A stretch of DNA of 64,000 bases from Albula goreensis (taxonomy: Eukaryota > Chordata > Actinopteri > Albuliformes > Albulidae): positions 12,696,292-12,760,291 of the forward strand of contig CM040765.1 of assembly GCA_022829145.1 (NCBI GenBank). The letters run 5' to 3'. Of the stretch, positions 38,366 to 64,000 are shown piece by piece (positions within the stretch are counted from its first letter, which is position 1; each line of letters opens with the position of its first letter). A program made the translations under genes and the position numbers. The notes below the pieces were generated by a model. It did no database searches, was not told the origin of the DNA, and worked only from the letters and a program-made list of their open reading frames with translations.

Positions 38366-40698
38366 AATGATAACTCTTTTGATAAAAACATTAAATTGAT
38401 CCATTTAAAATAAATGAATGAATGTTGAGACTCCAGAATGATATAAATGACTTGCAACAATACAAGTGTCTAGTGATAACTTTGTGTTTTTCAGATGAAG
38501 TACCAAAGATAAATATTTCTGAATAAACAGAGAAATGAAGAAAGTAGTCAGTAAATGAGGCATTGGTGTTGACAAAAAGGCATATTAAAAGCTACTAGTG
38601 CACTTTCTGAAAAAATTAATAAATATACAAGCTATGAAAACCAAGATAGTATGGTGTATGGGTTGTAATGGAAAATTGCCATGAGATGAGTGGTGAATGG
38701 TCCAGTGCCTCCACACTGTACCTGGCTACCTAGATAACAAAGTACAACTTCAGGTTGCTACAAGCTTGCTGGCTTTTGAGTTAGCCAGCACAACGGGAGT
38801 ATATCCTCTTTATCCACAGACTCCATGCTCTGTGGGTCACTGCATGCTGTCCCTTCTCTTTCAAACAAAAGTGCCTGAAAAAGGAATTGATTGAAAGTGT
38901 GCTGAACGGTAAAATGTTCTCTGGCATGACCGTAATCAAACTTAATGTTATGTGGTTATCGGTCCAACTGTGACCAGGACTTTAATCTCCAGTCCATCGG
39001 TCACACACTACTCTCTGCACTCAGCAACCTACGGCAAGCTGTCAATTCCTTCCCATCACAGCCATACATGCAGAACTTTTCTCATTTATTTACTCCCCCA
39101 AGAGTGGTGGGTGATTGGCAATCCTTATGTGTTAACTCAAAACCCCACCTGATCAAATAATATCCTAGTTTGTGGAACCAGGACTTTCCTTATTCTTTGC
39201 TCCTAGTTGGACAGACAGACAGGCAGATTAGTCATTGATTATGCTATGTAGAAAAATGAAGGCTTTTCCACTAGGTGGTGTGAAAGTGCTGTCACAGTAG
39301 CAATTAGCTCTCATTGATGTAAAGGTGAGAAACACTGTTTCAATTTTGTAATCAATCCTGCTAATTTTCAGCGCTTAGACCTCTGTTATATCTGAATAAA
39401 CCTTGAAATTCATGTAAAATCATCTGAAAGTGACCACAGAGCAGTTGGGCTCCTCTCAACCTTTGGCTCTGCTCAACACCAGCAATAAGGAAATGCGGAA
39501 AAGGTGAACCATTTTCTGAGAACATATTCACAAGCCATGAGGCATTTAGAACTCATGCCAAGCATAGACCTTACAAAACAGGGAATCGAAAATGGGATAA
39601 TAGAGTCAATATCAAAGTTCGGCAGTCACACCCGTTCAAGTTCAGCTACCCTCAAAATGAATTTCCTTTTATCTTTCCACACAGTGACACACTTGACCTT
39701 GAGGTAATTTATGCTCATGGTATCAATCTTATTTAATTATACCATCCATTAGTTGCCAGGCAAGAAAATCCATTTTGTGTTCACTTAAGCATTTATTTGT
39801 TGAGAGGTATGTGTGGTCTGGGCCATTATTTTTACATTTCCTGCCCATCTGCGGTTTCTTAGCTGCAGCAACATGTTTTTTTGTGCTGGTACAAATTTCC
39901 ATTTTTCTCCTGGAATTCTAACAAAGACTCAGAAGGGGTAAAATATATCTTCCCCAGTATTTAAAGACCCCTTTGACTGATTAGACATTTTTCAGCTCAT
40001 ATACTGGGGTTTGTCAATGATGTTGCACTAAGATCCAGGTCTGAAATGCACTTTTCTATGAGGATGTATATTTTGGTTATTTTGTAGTACCATGCAGTAC
40101 TACATCACTACTCTCTGCTTCCTTCTTTCCAAGAAAACCAGGGGGTGAAATTTAGTGGAGGGGGTCCAAAGATGACAGAATTTTATATACATATTTATAT
40201 ACATATATATAATTGAGAATAATTTTGATCAGAAAAATGTTTTATTTCCGTGAGAGAAAAAATCTACTTCTGCAGATCATTCTCACTAGCTTGTGCCCTA
40301 CCTCAGGGTTTGGGTCAGGTTGCAAAAATATTTTTCTCACAAAACAAATTTCATCATTATACCTAATTATGTTCAGATACATGATAATCTGGATTTACAT
40401 TAGTTACAAATTTCAAATGTACACTTTTTTCATTGGTCACTTCAAATCAATGGATAATGTCACATTGGCAGGAAGTTGACAGAACCATATGGAAGTGACC
40501 AGGCCTGCTCCTTTAGATTCCTTCCCTCAGTGGTGCCATAAATTTGAATTGAATCAATGATATGTGTAATTGTATTGTTGTAACCATTTGTCGTGCCCTT
40601 GAAATGCTGGAGATAAGCTGATACTGCAGGACTATGTCTCAAAAGAGGCATCGGCAGGAGTCTGCAGGTCATTATCTCTTCCAATAAAGTCACATGAT

Positions 40699-40735
40699 CT
40701 CTCTCTCTCGCTCTCGCTCTCCCTCTCGCTCTCTC
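40699..40735. repeat. (TC)n simple repeat
   Basis: CT-rich with CG interruptions, immediately beyond the candidate nr1h4 poly(A) site. Confidence 0.8.
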
Positions 40736-40759
40736 ACACCCTTTGTTTCTCTTTATGCT

Positions 40760-40765
40760 TTTATT
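40760..40765 (-). terminator. Candidate poly(A) signal of nr1h4
   Basis: The minus strand reads AATAAA here, about 210 nt beyond the stop codon, and a GGGTGTG tract follows about 20 nt downstream. This would give a short 3' UTR of about 230 nt. Signals further downstream could also be used; none was ranked against it. Confidence 0.45.
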
Positions 40766-40974
40766 GTGCAATTTATCAACTCACAGATGTTTTGTTCATA
40801 TATTTTTGTCATCCTTCACAGCCAAGGGACCATATTAGACTCGGTGTCTGTGATCCACTTAATATGTAAACTGCAAGACACCCTGGGAAACTCCATACTT
40901 TTTCAAAATCGGTCAGTTGAAGGAGTATGAAATAATTCTTTCTTTAAAAAAAAAAAACACAAAAGAGAATAAGA

Positions 40975-55600
<14,626 letters not shown>

Positions 55601-55638
55601 CCAGGTGACTTTATCTGGGCCGGCACTGAGAACAGAAC

Positions 55639-57875
55639 CTGTGCACAGTGCCCAAAGAGGGACATCTTATGAACCGAGCCCAGCATGTCTGCTCACATTC
55701 ACAGCTTTGCTCTACCAAGTTCTGTTCATTTAACAGTCTCTCTAATCCACAAAAATATACACACTAAAGTACACATACACATGCAATAGATTTAAAACAG
55801 AAGCAGGAAGAATAGGAATCTATTAGATCCAGTAACATCGATGTGTACTATATAATAATTTTTTAAAAATTGTATTTAACAGTGAAAGCTGGAAAAGAAA
55901 AACATGCAGAGAAACACAAATCCAACACAATAGAGCATCATAACACTCTCACCTGACCTAAGTCATGACTTTAGTGCATGCACTGCTTTGGTAAATACTT
56001 TTGGGTTTCCCGTACCTCTCGTAATTTCATTTCACACTAAATGTGTTCCCTACACAGCGGCTTATTCAAATTCTTCTGGATGGAATCATCAAAGTCATCA
56101 ATCTTTCCCCCTCACCCTCTATCTCTGTCTCTTTCTATTCAGTCTGAGAGAATGAGGCACAAAACGAGAAAACCTTTCCCAGGGCTGCGGAGTTCAAAAT
56201 GTGAGCCATCAAACTGGCATGCTACCTGACCACATCCATCAAATTAATGCCCTCGACCTGTTGAGCTGGCATTCTACCTGGCAACAGCTGCCCAGTTCAT
56301 ACCTGAGAAAAACATATTAATTTTGCACAATGTGTTGTCTTGACACTTGTTCTGAATGAGCCATCCAATTGTAATCTGTTAAGATGTGTAAATTTGGAGA
56401 GGTTATTGCAGGGAATAAACTAATTATTTCCAGGAAAATGTAAGGCCTGTGAAATATTCAGTACATGCCTGTCATTGAGGGTACAAATGCTATTTTTTGC
56501 AATTTATGGCTGTTGTATATTGCTTTCTTTTGAGCAACAGTCAGATCCTTATTCTTAGAACCAGCTCTACATTGTATAAGTATAGTTTTTTGCATCAAAT
56601 GAACATAATGTCAGCAGCTTCCTCACACATTCTAAATCGAAAATATTTGACTGACATTTTGAACTCCTCAGAAATGCAAATATGAATATGCAGTAAATAG
56701 TAACTGCACATGAGAATTATATTTTACATTGGCAGAAAGGTGGCTTTACCCTGGGAGTAGAGTGTTCATGATGCGCTTTAATTTCACCACGTATTTTATT
56801 TATTATAATGGATAGTTATTTTCAGTTGCTATTGCCATGGAACTATCATTACAGTCTAAGCATATGATGATGAAGTTGTGACAGAATGAAAGATTTATTA
56901 CTGTAATCACAAATTACATAAATCCATACTAATCAGAGAGGCATCGCTCAATGCACATATTTATTTACAATCACCTGAGAGACACTTGAATGTTATTTAA
57001 AACTTTATATGATATTTAAAATGGCAAAAGATGGAGTGTTTTATAGCTCTGGTAAATTATGTCTGAATGAAAGCACAGCCCTACAACAATAACTCAGTGA
57101 GTCTCACAAACAGCAATGACAGAAAAACAGCAAAGACATGCCAACTCTACACATTTCACAAGTTATTTAAATGGGTCTTTGTGGGTGACTCTTTTTTATC
57201 GATCTTAAACAATCTGGGAAAGCTTTTCATTTGGCACCACTCAGTCAACAAACTGTCATTCTATTTGTGTTGCTTTCTCACTAATCCTTCCGCTTTTTAA
57301 TTGGCTGAGTCGATCAGTCTTTGACAACGGCCTCGAGATTTGACGTGCTAAATTTTGAAGATGCAGGCATCACACATTGGAAAAGTGGAGGTTAAAATCA
57401 GGACGATTGTGTTCTGCAGCTGACTTGTCTGCAAGAAATGTTTTGATCTTAGCTAGCCCTCAGGTCAGAGAATTTCTCTCATGACTATGCAAAAACCAGT
57501 TTTCGGCCTTGCTATCAGAGTATGCCTAAGTGGAAATCCTTGTTAAAATTTTTGTGTAGTTTCAACCAAATTCTTATGAATACACTCAAGAAATTGTAAT
57601 GAACATGCTCCTAGGCATGAAAACACAGTGGTTTCACATTGTTTGACATTCAAAATGGAATACATTATTTCTTAATGAAATGGTGGGTCTGTTTTCTTAT
57701 TGTAGTTATGTGTGTGCTATCTCAGTCTGAACTCAGTCTGACATGTAACTGGATAAATAATGCAATTTTTTTTTTTATAAATAAACTAGAGCTATCAGTG
57801 AAATGATAAGAAACACATATGTCGATAGCAGCGAACTGGTAAAGAACCCTGCAGTTCAATATTGAGACAACATGT
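55639..57875. other. 5' flank of nr1h4
   Basis: 2.2 kb upstream of the first coding exon. In other vertebrates a non-coding first exon lies upstream; I could not place one here. The region is A+T-rich with no identified repeat. Confidence 0.5.
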
Positions 57876-57985
57876 TGTGTTGTGGTTAGAGAACTGGACT
57901 CTGGACCTTGGGCTGTAAGTTAAATCATAGGCAAGACACTGTACTGCTGTTCCACCATCAAACAACTGAACACAATCTTGGGAGC
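57876..57985 (+). mobile_element. tRNA-derived SINE fragment
   Basis: GTGGTTAGAGAACTGGACTC matches a SINE A-box region, CTGTAAGTTAAATCATAGG is a degraded B box, and CAAGACACTGTACTGCTGTT with ACCATCAAACAACTGAACAC follows the usual SINE body. Substituted throughout, so old. It is a different SINE type from the copies at 5.0 and 9.2 kb. Confidence 0.55.
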
Positions 57986-58591
57986 CTTGTTGCCCTCTTT
58001 TCTAAAGAGCCGTAAAGACGACAATAGAAAATAAGACCATCCGGCAACCATTTGTTAGAGTCTTCATTAAATCCATTCTGATGCTGTGACGAGAGACTCT
58101 CTTCAACTCATTCCCCCTGACTTGAAATTGACGGCCTTCACTGGTTATAGACTGTCACGACTGGACTCCGATCGAATCATCCAGCGAACTCATTCCACTC
58201 TTGGGAGTTGAGTCGTTGGAGAGACTTCTCACATGCTACATCTATAAGGTAAGTTAGACTTGAGGCCTTTACCTGTGCCTTCTCTGGTAGTGTCTGTCCC
58301 CCTCCCCACCGAAGGTGAAGCTTGAAGTCCAGCTACTCCTGGTCCTCGTCCCTGTCCCGTCTACTCTCCCTGTTGTTTTAGCTTTTAGCGCCTTAGCTGT
58401 TTGCCAGAGTGCCCCGGCTCCTCTCACCAGGGGTTCCACTGAGGCTGATGCCTGGCTGGGGTCACGGTGAAAGGGGACAGTAGTTACTAATTAAACTGTC
58501 CTGTTCCTCTCTCAGAGCCCAAAGCTGGAGACGAGGAGCAGCTCTAACCTATCTAATTGGAAAATGACCATCCACTCCACCCCCACCAACG

Positions 58592-58592
<1 letters not shown>
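57986..58592. other. Unclassified G+C-richer segment
   Basis: Contains GTTATAGACTGTCACGACTG, a good splice-donor-like CTATAAG|GTAAGT near 58247 and an acceptor-like CTCTCTCAG near 58516 on the plus strand. It could be a 5' UTR exon of an unknown transcript or a remnant of a transposable element; I cannot decide. Confidence 0.25.

Positions 58593-58620
<28 letters not shown>
58593..58620. repeat. (CA)n microsatellite
   Basis: Pure CA run followed by TATATATA. Confidence 0.9.
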
Positions 58621-58621
<1 letters not shown>

Positions 58622-58628
<7 letters not shown>

Positions 58629-60087
58629 CCCCTTACAGATGAAGGGACCAAGGAGGAAAAACAACAAGCAAATTTTTACATTTACTCATTTAAACATGAT
58701 TTATCTTTATGCTGAGAGCATACCTGAGTATATGCGTGTGCATGTGCGTAGGAGTAAGGTCATGGAAACAGACAGATAAATGAAGTACACCCACAACTCT
58801 CTATTTGGCAAAGAGATTAAAAGAAAATACATTATTAAGCTACTGTTTTGAAATGCTGGTTTTCAACATATTTTTTTTATATGTGGGAGTGTTTAATTTA
58901 TCTTTGTCTGCAAGATTATTTTCTGTAAAATAAGTATGTTGAAGATGAATTTATTTTCAGACCTAAAACTAAGAAAGAGAAATTTCTTACTTTTGATGGT
59001 CTTATGTTGACCGGTATTCAGTGCTGTGAAAGGTTTCACAGCAGAGTTCATCATGATTCATTGAAATGAATAAGCTTATTTACCAGCATTCAGCAGCAGA
59101 ATAATACAGGTTTCACACAGAGTATTTTACTCATTCATAAACCTTCATAACTACTTCACAACTAGTAACCTATCTTGTATCATTTACAATCATTCAGTCT
59201 AATTTCTGTGAACTTTGGGGTCATTGGGAATAATCGGCTATGACTGTTTACATGTTACAGTAAGTGAGGTCAAATTTAATCATTACTAATGGTTATGAGT
59301 GCTACTATGGCATATTATGTGGTACTTAGTAAGGCATAATGAACATGCTTCTCATACTTCTACAAGATGATATCACAAAATCAAAATATCAAATAAGAAA
59401 TGAATCATCAATGTAGGTGCTGATATATGTCTCTCGCAATATGTCCACACCTAAGTTTGAAAGTAATCTTGTTATTTCAAGATAGGTACAATGTTATTAC
59501 ATTAATCTCAAAACCCTACCATACAAATATTATTTCTGCTGTGCAGACATGGTTCACCAGCACCGTGCAAGTTTTTTTCCACACTTCACAAACTCTCTCA
59601 CGCCTCACAGTTTCCAGGAATTTTTAATGTGACTATTTGTTTCTGCAGGTACCCAGCTGCTTATAGCTCTTAAATGCGTTTTCACACAACTGATTGAGAG
59701 CCCGTAGACAGACTCTTCTGTCATGTGGGATGAAGAGACTCACAGAAGAGCTGGAGAGATGGAAAAAAGAGAGAGCATCACACAAGGCATACAAGGGCCA
59801 CACGAGAGCCCAAATCTGCTCCACTCCTTCACCTGTCACTCATTTATCTGGGTTTCTCTTAGCAACGGCTCCTAATTCTGGAAAGGGAATGTGATTTTAA
59901 GCAGGCCTTGGGGATGATTTCCAAGTGAATTAAGCGTCCTGAGCTCACTCTGTCTGTCTTTGAGCTGGAAAGAGTTTTTACCAGTGATCACAAATCGGAC
60001 ACCTTGGGGAAATCCACACAAAGTTAATGTTGAGGAAACTTTTTCAGATTTAATTTTCACTCACTCACTGTGTCAGTCGGTGTGACT
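58622..60087. other. Upstream intergenic DNA with a repeat-like stretch
   Basis: No gene recognised. 59150-59350 (CTAGTAACCTATCTTGTATC ... TGAGTGCTACTATGGCATA) has the feel of a fish DNA-transposon remnant but no termini were identified. Confidence 0.35.
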
Positions 60088-60280
60088 CACCGCGCTCATT
60101 AAAGTTCCCATGGCGGCTAGGGATCTTGGCCAAATTCCCAGTCTGGCTCCCTCAATCTGGCTGTCTAATCATCCCCCAGTTTAATTGGCTAAATAAATCC
60201 CTCCCTTTCTGCCTCTGATGTGCTGTGGTGTGTGGCAAGGGTTCTGGTGCAAAATGGCCGCCACACATCGAGCAGGTGGT
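60088..60280 (+). mobile_element. Fragment of the 5S-derived SINE body
   Basis: ATTAAAGTTCCCATGGCGGC, CTTGGCCAAATTCCCAGTCT, TCTAATCATCCCCCAGTTTA and GGTGCAAAATGGCCGCCACA follow in the order of the same fish repeat body seen at 11.2-11.5 kb. The 5S-like head is missing, so this copy is 5' truncated. It is better preserved than the other copy. Confidence 0.65.
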
Positions 60281-60802
60281 TGATTTGAGTGCCACACTCT
60301 GACTGTTACTTGACATGAGTCACCTTCCTCACTGTATTCAAAGTATTCATTCCATGAAAAGAGCTCTAAAAATGATAAATTTGTCCCCCAATACTAAAAT
60401 TTCAGGCTGTTATCGCTATGCAATTAAAGACAGAACTATAATCAGTTAAACTTGTATATGTTCCAAAAATGGTTGTTAACTGTTCTTTATGAAGCCCCGC
60501 TACTTTTGTTCCAGAAACATATTTTAAGATGTGTAGACAGCAGAACAATGGATATCTCAAGATTTCCCCGTCCATAATCAAGGCAGGTCCCAGCAAAGAA
60601 GATGAATATTCACTTTATACTTCCTCTGAGCAGTTATCTCCTGCGAACAAAGGAATAAAGGTGTCACTTGGCTCAGGGATTTTATCACTGCAGATTCAGC
60701 ATCAGAAAGATGCAATATCTGGCCTGTAACACATCAAAGGCATCAATCGCAGACTTCAATCACTCTGCTCACAGTTGAAATATTATGTGTCTATCTGTCT
60801 AC

Positions 60803-60857
60803 ATAGATAGATAGATAGATAGATAGACAGATAGGTAAGTGGATGGATAGATAGATA
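60803..60857. repeat. (GATA)n microsatellite
   Basis: TAGA/GATA tetranucleotides with a few interruptions (GACA, GGTAAGTG). Confidence 0.9.
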
Positions 60858-61804
60858 TTCCTCTTACAGTGTGGATCATTAACACTGCCTGAAATGCATT
60901 GAAAACATCTGGTTTATCATTGACTAGGTGTTGCTCCAGCTCAAAAAGCAGCCCTCTGAGTCAATAGACAGCACCCTGAAATAAACAAAACCTTTGCCAT
61001 CGGCTGCTTTCCCCTGTGGCCACACTGGCATCTGACGATTCGCCAGGGTACAGGGGCGGCCTGTGCATGTGACCCAAAACCGTACCCTCCCCCGGGGGTG
61101 GAGTTCTCTGCCCTGTTCGGGGCATCTATCCTCACACAAGGTCTCCACATGTGTACGTCATTACGATAATGACTCTGTTGCTTACTGCAATTTGTCGTAA
61201 TTTGCACTGACAGAACCACTGCTGCTCCCAAACCTTTTAAACGTTAATGGGAACTTTCTATTCAATGAGCACCTGATTAATCAGATCATTATGGTGACAT
61301 GATATCAGGGAGCGCTATATTCGGTATCTCATAGGTTTAGGACTCAGGATTAGATCTTTTCTCTTTGTGGTGGATGAGATTTGCATATTCTCACAGGACA
61401 GGCTGTTATGGCCATTGTTATTGTTATTACAAAATCATTTTGTACTGAACTGTGTTGGATATTATGCTGCAGACACAAGTTAACACAGGAGTCAACCTTT
61501 ATATGAGTCTTCTAGGTAGTCTACTGGAGTAAACCATGTATTTTATATTAAATATATATAAAGTATATATTAATCAATCATATGTACAGACAATAGAAAG
61601 GCAATGAACAGATGCTTATTCACCAACACACCAGCCTGCTGGGAACAACACAGTGCCAGATTGTATTGTTATTGGGTCCCATCAATACATGGGAAGAGTG
61701 CCTTCACAGGATTGGCCACCCAGAAGACTGTTTCTTATTTTTATCCACATTTATTCAGATAATCCATTTTGATAATTTTTTCAATTTGGATTTAGCAGCT
61801 GTAT
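60858..61804. other. Intergenic, no recognised gene
   Basis: About 1 kb with a G+C-richer part at 61000-61130 (CCCGGGGGTGGAG). Open frames here are unrecognised. Confidence 0.45.
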
Positions 61805-62020
61805 CTCTTGAGCAGGTGTAGCCAACCTCGGTCCAGGAGAGCTACAAAGTCTACAAAGTTTTCATTTTTGCCTTAGAATCAGCGACCAAATTGGACCCAA
61901 GAAACCAGGAAGGGTGAGTTAACTATGTGATCATCTTAATTTATCAGTTAAGTACTGAGTAACAAAATTCTGAACACCCGTAGTTCTCCCAGACCAGGGT
62001 TAGACACCCCTCCACTAGAG
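61805..62020. mobile_element. hAT-type MITE with target-site duplication
   Basis: A 200 bp element (61813-62012) with terminal inverted repeats of about 30 bp: CAGGTGTAGCCAACCTCGGT with CCAGGAGAGCTA at the left, TAGTTCTCCCAGACCAGGGT with TAGACACCCCTC at the right. It is flanked by an imperfect 8-bp duplication, CTCTTGAG (61805-61812) and CACTAGAG (62013-62020), both close to the CTCTAGAG target this fish MITE family prefers. No coding capacity. Confidence 0.75.
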
Positions 62021-63230
62021 AACTGCTTAGTCCCATGTACCCATGGAGTTCTCCACAGTGCTCCTTATTGAATGTGAATATAATGCAAAGCTTTCCCTGG
62101 GAGTCCAGAGTAAAATATGAAGCACTTACTGAGAGAGGTGAGAATATTTGTATATTTTGGGCAGGGGATCTTGCATATAAAGAACTGAAGTTATAGAGAC
62201 CTTCTTAACAGTGAATAATATTGGACTTCAGGATACATTAACAAGTGGCAGTGAACAACCTCCTTGGGTTGCCTGCAGCATACGGAGTCTTTGCCCAGCC
62301 AACCCAGGGCAGCCCATTCTAGTTCCCCCACTGTGCTGATGTCACAGCAGCAAATGTGTTTGAAAAATGTGGAAGGTATGGGAGCAACAGTTCAGAGGAA
62401 ATAGCTTTCAACCTCATTAATGCACTGTATATTCATCATTGTGTGTAATTCGGTCACCATCTCATATGGTCCAGCTATTTTAATTGACATAAGGTAGGAG
62501 CGGGATATTGTTAACCCATTTTCCAAAATTTGAATGCTATAATTGCAACAGATCAGTATACATTTCAATCAAGTAATGTAACGTATTTTCCACGCGCAAT
62601 AAGGTCGCAAGGCTCATGACTAAGATGATTGGCAACTGTTTTTCAATTATCGCTATCACGATATGAACCTCTTAGGAATATTTGAAGGTCATGGACGTTA
62701 AGAATTATGGAAACGGCTCAGAGCACATTAATGTTTAGTTGCTGTATAAGAATATGGCTAACAAACATGTGCACCTGCCGAGTATAATTTTGTTGAAAAA
62801 ATCAGGTCACATTAACATGTGGCATATTAAGGTTCTTGCAACGAGCAATCCAATGGATGGATAAAGAATATATTCAATATACAATGTAGTGATAAGAATC
62901 AAGTGTTATCATCTCAGTGCCAAAACGCGCAAGTTGTCTCTGAAATACGCTTCGTTTAAATGGTATAACATCATCTATTTTGATTTTATGCGATGGTTTA
63001 AAAAAAAGGTAGTTACCAAAGTAAGGTATGAAACATGTGTAATTAATATCCAGTAGCACTGTTGCATTTAAATGATTTAGATCTATACATAATACAGTTT
63101 AAATGTGAAACGTAATTATAAACTGATTTCAGACGCGGTGCCAATTCTGTGAAAGAGCTCTCGCTCCATCTTGTGGACACTCATTTTCTACAGGAAACAA
63201 AAATGACAATAATACTTCCCGATTTACTTT
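62021..63230. other. Intergenic, no recognised gene
   Basis: 1.2 kb of A+T-rich DNA; nothing recognised. Confidence 0.5.
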
Positions 63231-63259
63231 AAATACTGACGAGTACTCCAGGCTGTTTA

Positions 63260-63310
63260 AGGGGGATGGGGCGTGGTTTCGCGTCGTTTGAGTGCGGTTT
63301 TATATTCCCT
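63260..63310. promoter_or_regulatory. Possible GC-box/TATA promoter
   Basis: GGGGGATGGGGCGTGG (KLF/Sp1-type) lies about 20-30 bp before TTTTATATTCCC on the plus strand; read on the minus strand the same DNA gives GAATATAAAACCGC followed by CCACGCCCC. Several CpGs lie between them. It could start a plus-strand transcript beyond the window or, less clearly, a minus-strand nr1h4 leader. A CRE/AP-1-like ATTGCGTCATC lies at about 63405. Confidence 0.3.
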
Positions 63311-64000
63311 TCCAGGCTGATAGAAAACATGCACATACATTTTCCCCGTTAGATGTTAATTCCCCAAATGAAAGAAGAATAGTTTGCAGTAATACTGTGT
63401 TGCATTGCGTCATCCGTGAGGCTGGTGACATTTCAAGTGCTCAATAACTGATTTTCTCTCTGAACACTGGATTGTTAGTCGAATGTTAGATGGTTTTTCC
63501 ATTGTGTTAGTTATTGATTGTTGGAAAGATGTTGTGTATGACACCGTGAAGTGCAGCAATTGATATCAGCGTTTAGCCACTTGGTACCGGACTTGCTACT
63601 GCGTTTCAAATGCTCCACTTCCCCTGCTCTTTCCTATTTCCTTGTCTACTTCCCCTCATCATTTCTGAAATGACACAATGATGTAACAGGAGGAAACTGG
63701 ACATTTTATGGACTCCTGCATCACATAAAGCGTAACCTAGTAGCCGAGGCTATTTTTCCGGTAGTTGTGGATGGCATATGATGAATAATGAAATTATAAA
63801 AATATATATCTCCCAAGTTATTGATTGTACGTTATAATTCGCTCATATCAAGGTTTCTTAGTTTGATTTCACATCAATCCAGCAGAGGACTGTTCCCGAA
63901 GATCTCGAGAAACCTTAAAAAGGCAGTCAGCCACAGCACAGATCATCCAAAGGCGCTCTGGGGCACATATTCTGTAAAATATAAAACTACGAAGGATAAT
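63311..64000. other. Right end of window, no recognised gene
   Basis: About 700 bp of A+T-rich DNA. No exon or repeat recognised. Confidence 0.5.

Larger units (their letters stand above)
38366..40974. other. Region downstream of nr1h4
   Basis: 2.6 kb of A+T-rich DNA between LINE relics and the nr1h4 stop codon. The last few hundred bases (to about 40740) are probably nr1h4 3' UTR. A (TC)n repeat lies at 40699-40735. No other gene recognised. Confidence 0.5.

Overview
The window is vertebrate nuclear DNA, most likely from a ray-finned fish. The single recognisable protein-coding gene is split into short exons with GT-AG introns. The background is A+T-rich. The repeats are of the kinds common in fish genomes: tRNA-derived SINEs, a 5S-rRNA-derived SINE, hAT and piggyBac miniature elements, and LINE relics. 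Identities below rest on reading the sequence and on remembered family features; no search was run.

The gene is nr1h4, the farnesoid X receptor (FXR-alpha, bile-acid nuclear receptor), on the minus strand from 55600 (ATG) to 40975 (stop). Nine coding exons join in frame at every junction to give a 480-residue protein: a short AF-1 region, a two-zinc-finger DNA-binding domain (about residues 129-201), a hinge, a ligand-binding domain, and a C-terminal activation helix ending in WDVQ. Ligand-pocket residues His302, Arg339, His455 and Trp477 each sit exactly 8 positions beyond the human FXR residues 294, 331, 447 and 469. A second possible start (53063-53039, eight codons) splices in the same phase into the DNA-binding exon. 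It lies just downstream of a TATA-like sequence and a cluster of HNF1-, HNF4- and FOXA-like motifs, which suggests a second hepatic or intestinal promoter like that of mammalian FXR-alpha3/4. The alternative donor that adds four hinge residues (MYTG) in mammals is not present.

Region by region: 72-712 is a piggyBac-like miniature transposon. About 0.7-40.9 kb has no recognisable host protein gene. It is A+T-rich DNA with unique G+C/CpG-rich islands resembling conserved regulatory elements (about 1.9, 3.5, 4.5, 13.2, 15.5, 20.6, 21.7, 23.3, 25.1, 29.0 and 36.4 kb). Between them lie decayed repeats (SINEs at 5.0 and 9.2 kb, a 5S-SINE at 11.1 kb, an L1 relic at 11.6-12.4 kb, LINE 3' ends at 37.8-38.4 kb) and a pair of decayed tRNA genes (Leu-like and Asp-like, 8.77-9.04 kb). 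Two or three plus-strand segments look like exons of an unidentified transcript. 40.9-55.6 kb is nr1h4. 55.6-64 kb is its 5' flank, with a SINE, a 5S-SINE fragment, a hAT MITE with target-site duplication, and a possible GC-box/TATA promoter near 63.3 kb.

I found no new biological system. The observations most worth checking are the alternative nr1h4 promoter, the missing hinge-insert donor, the tRNA relic pair and the unique islands in the gene-poor half.
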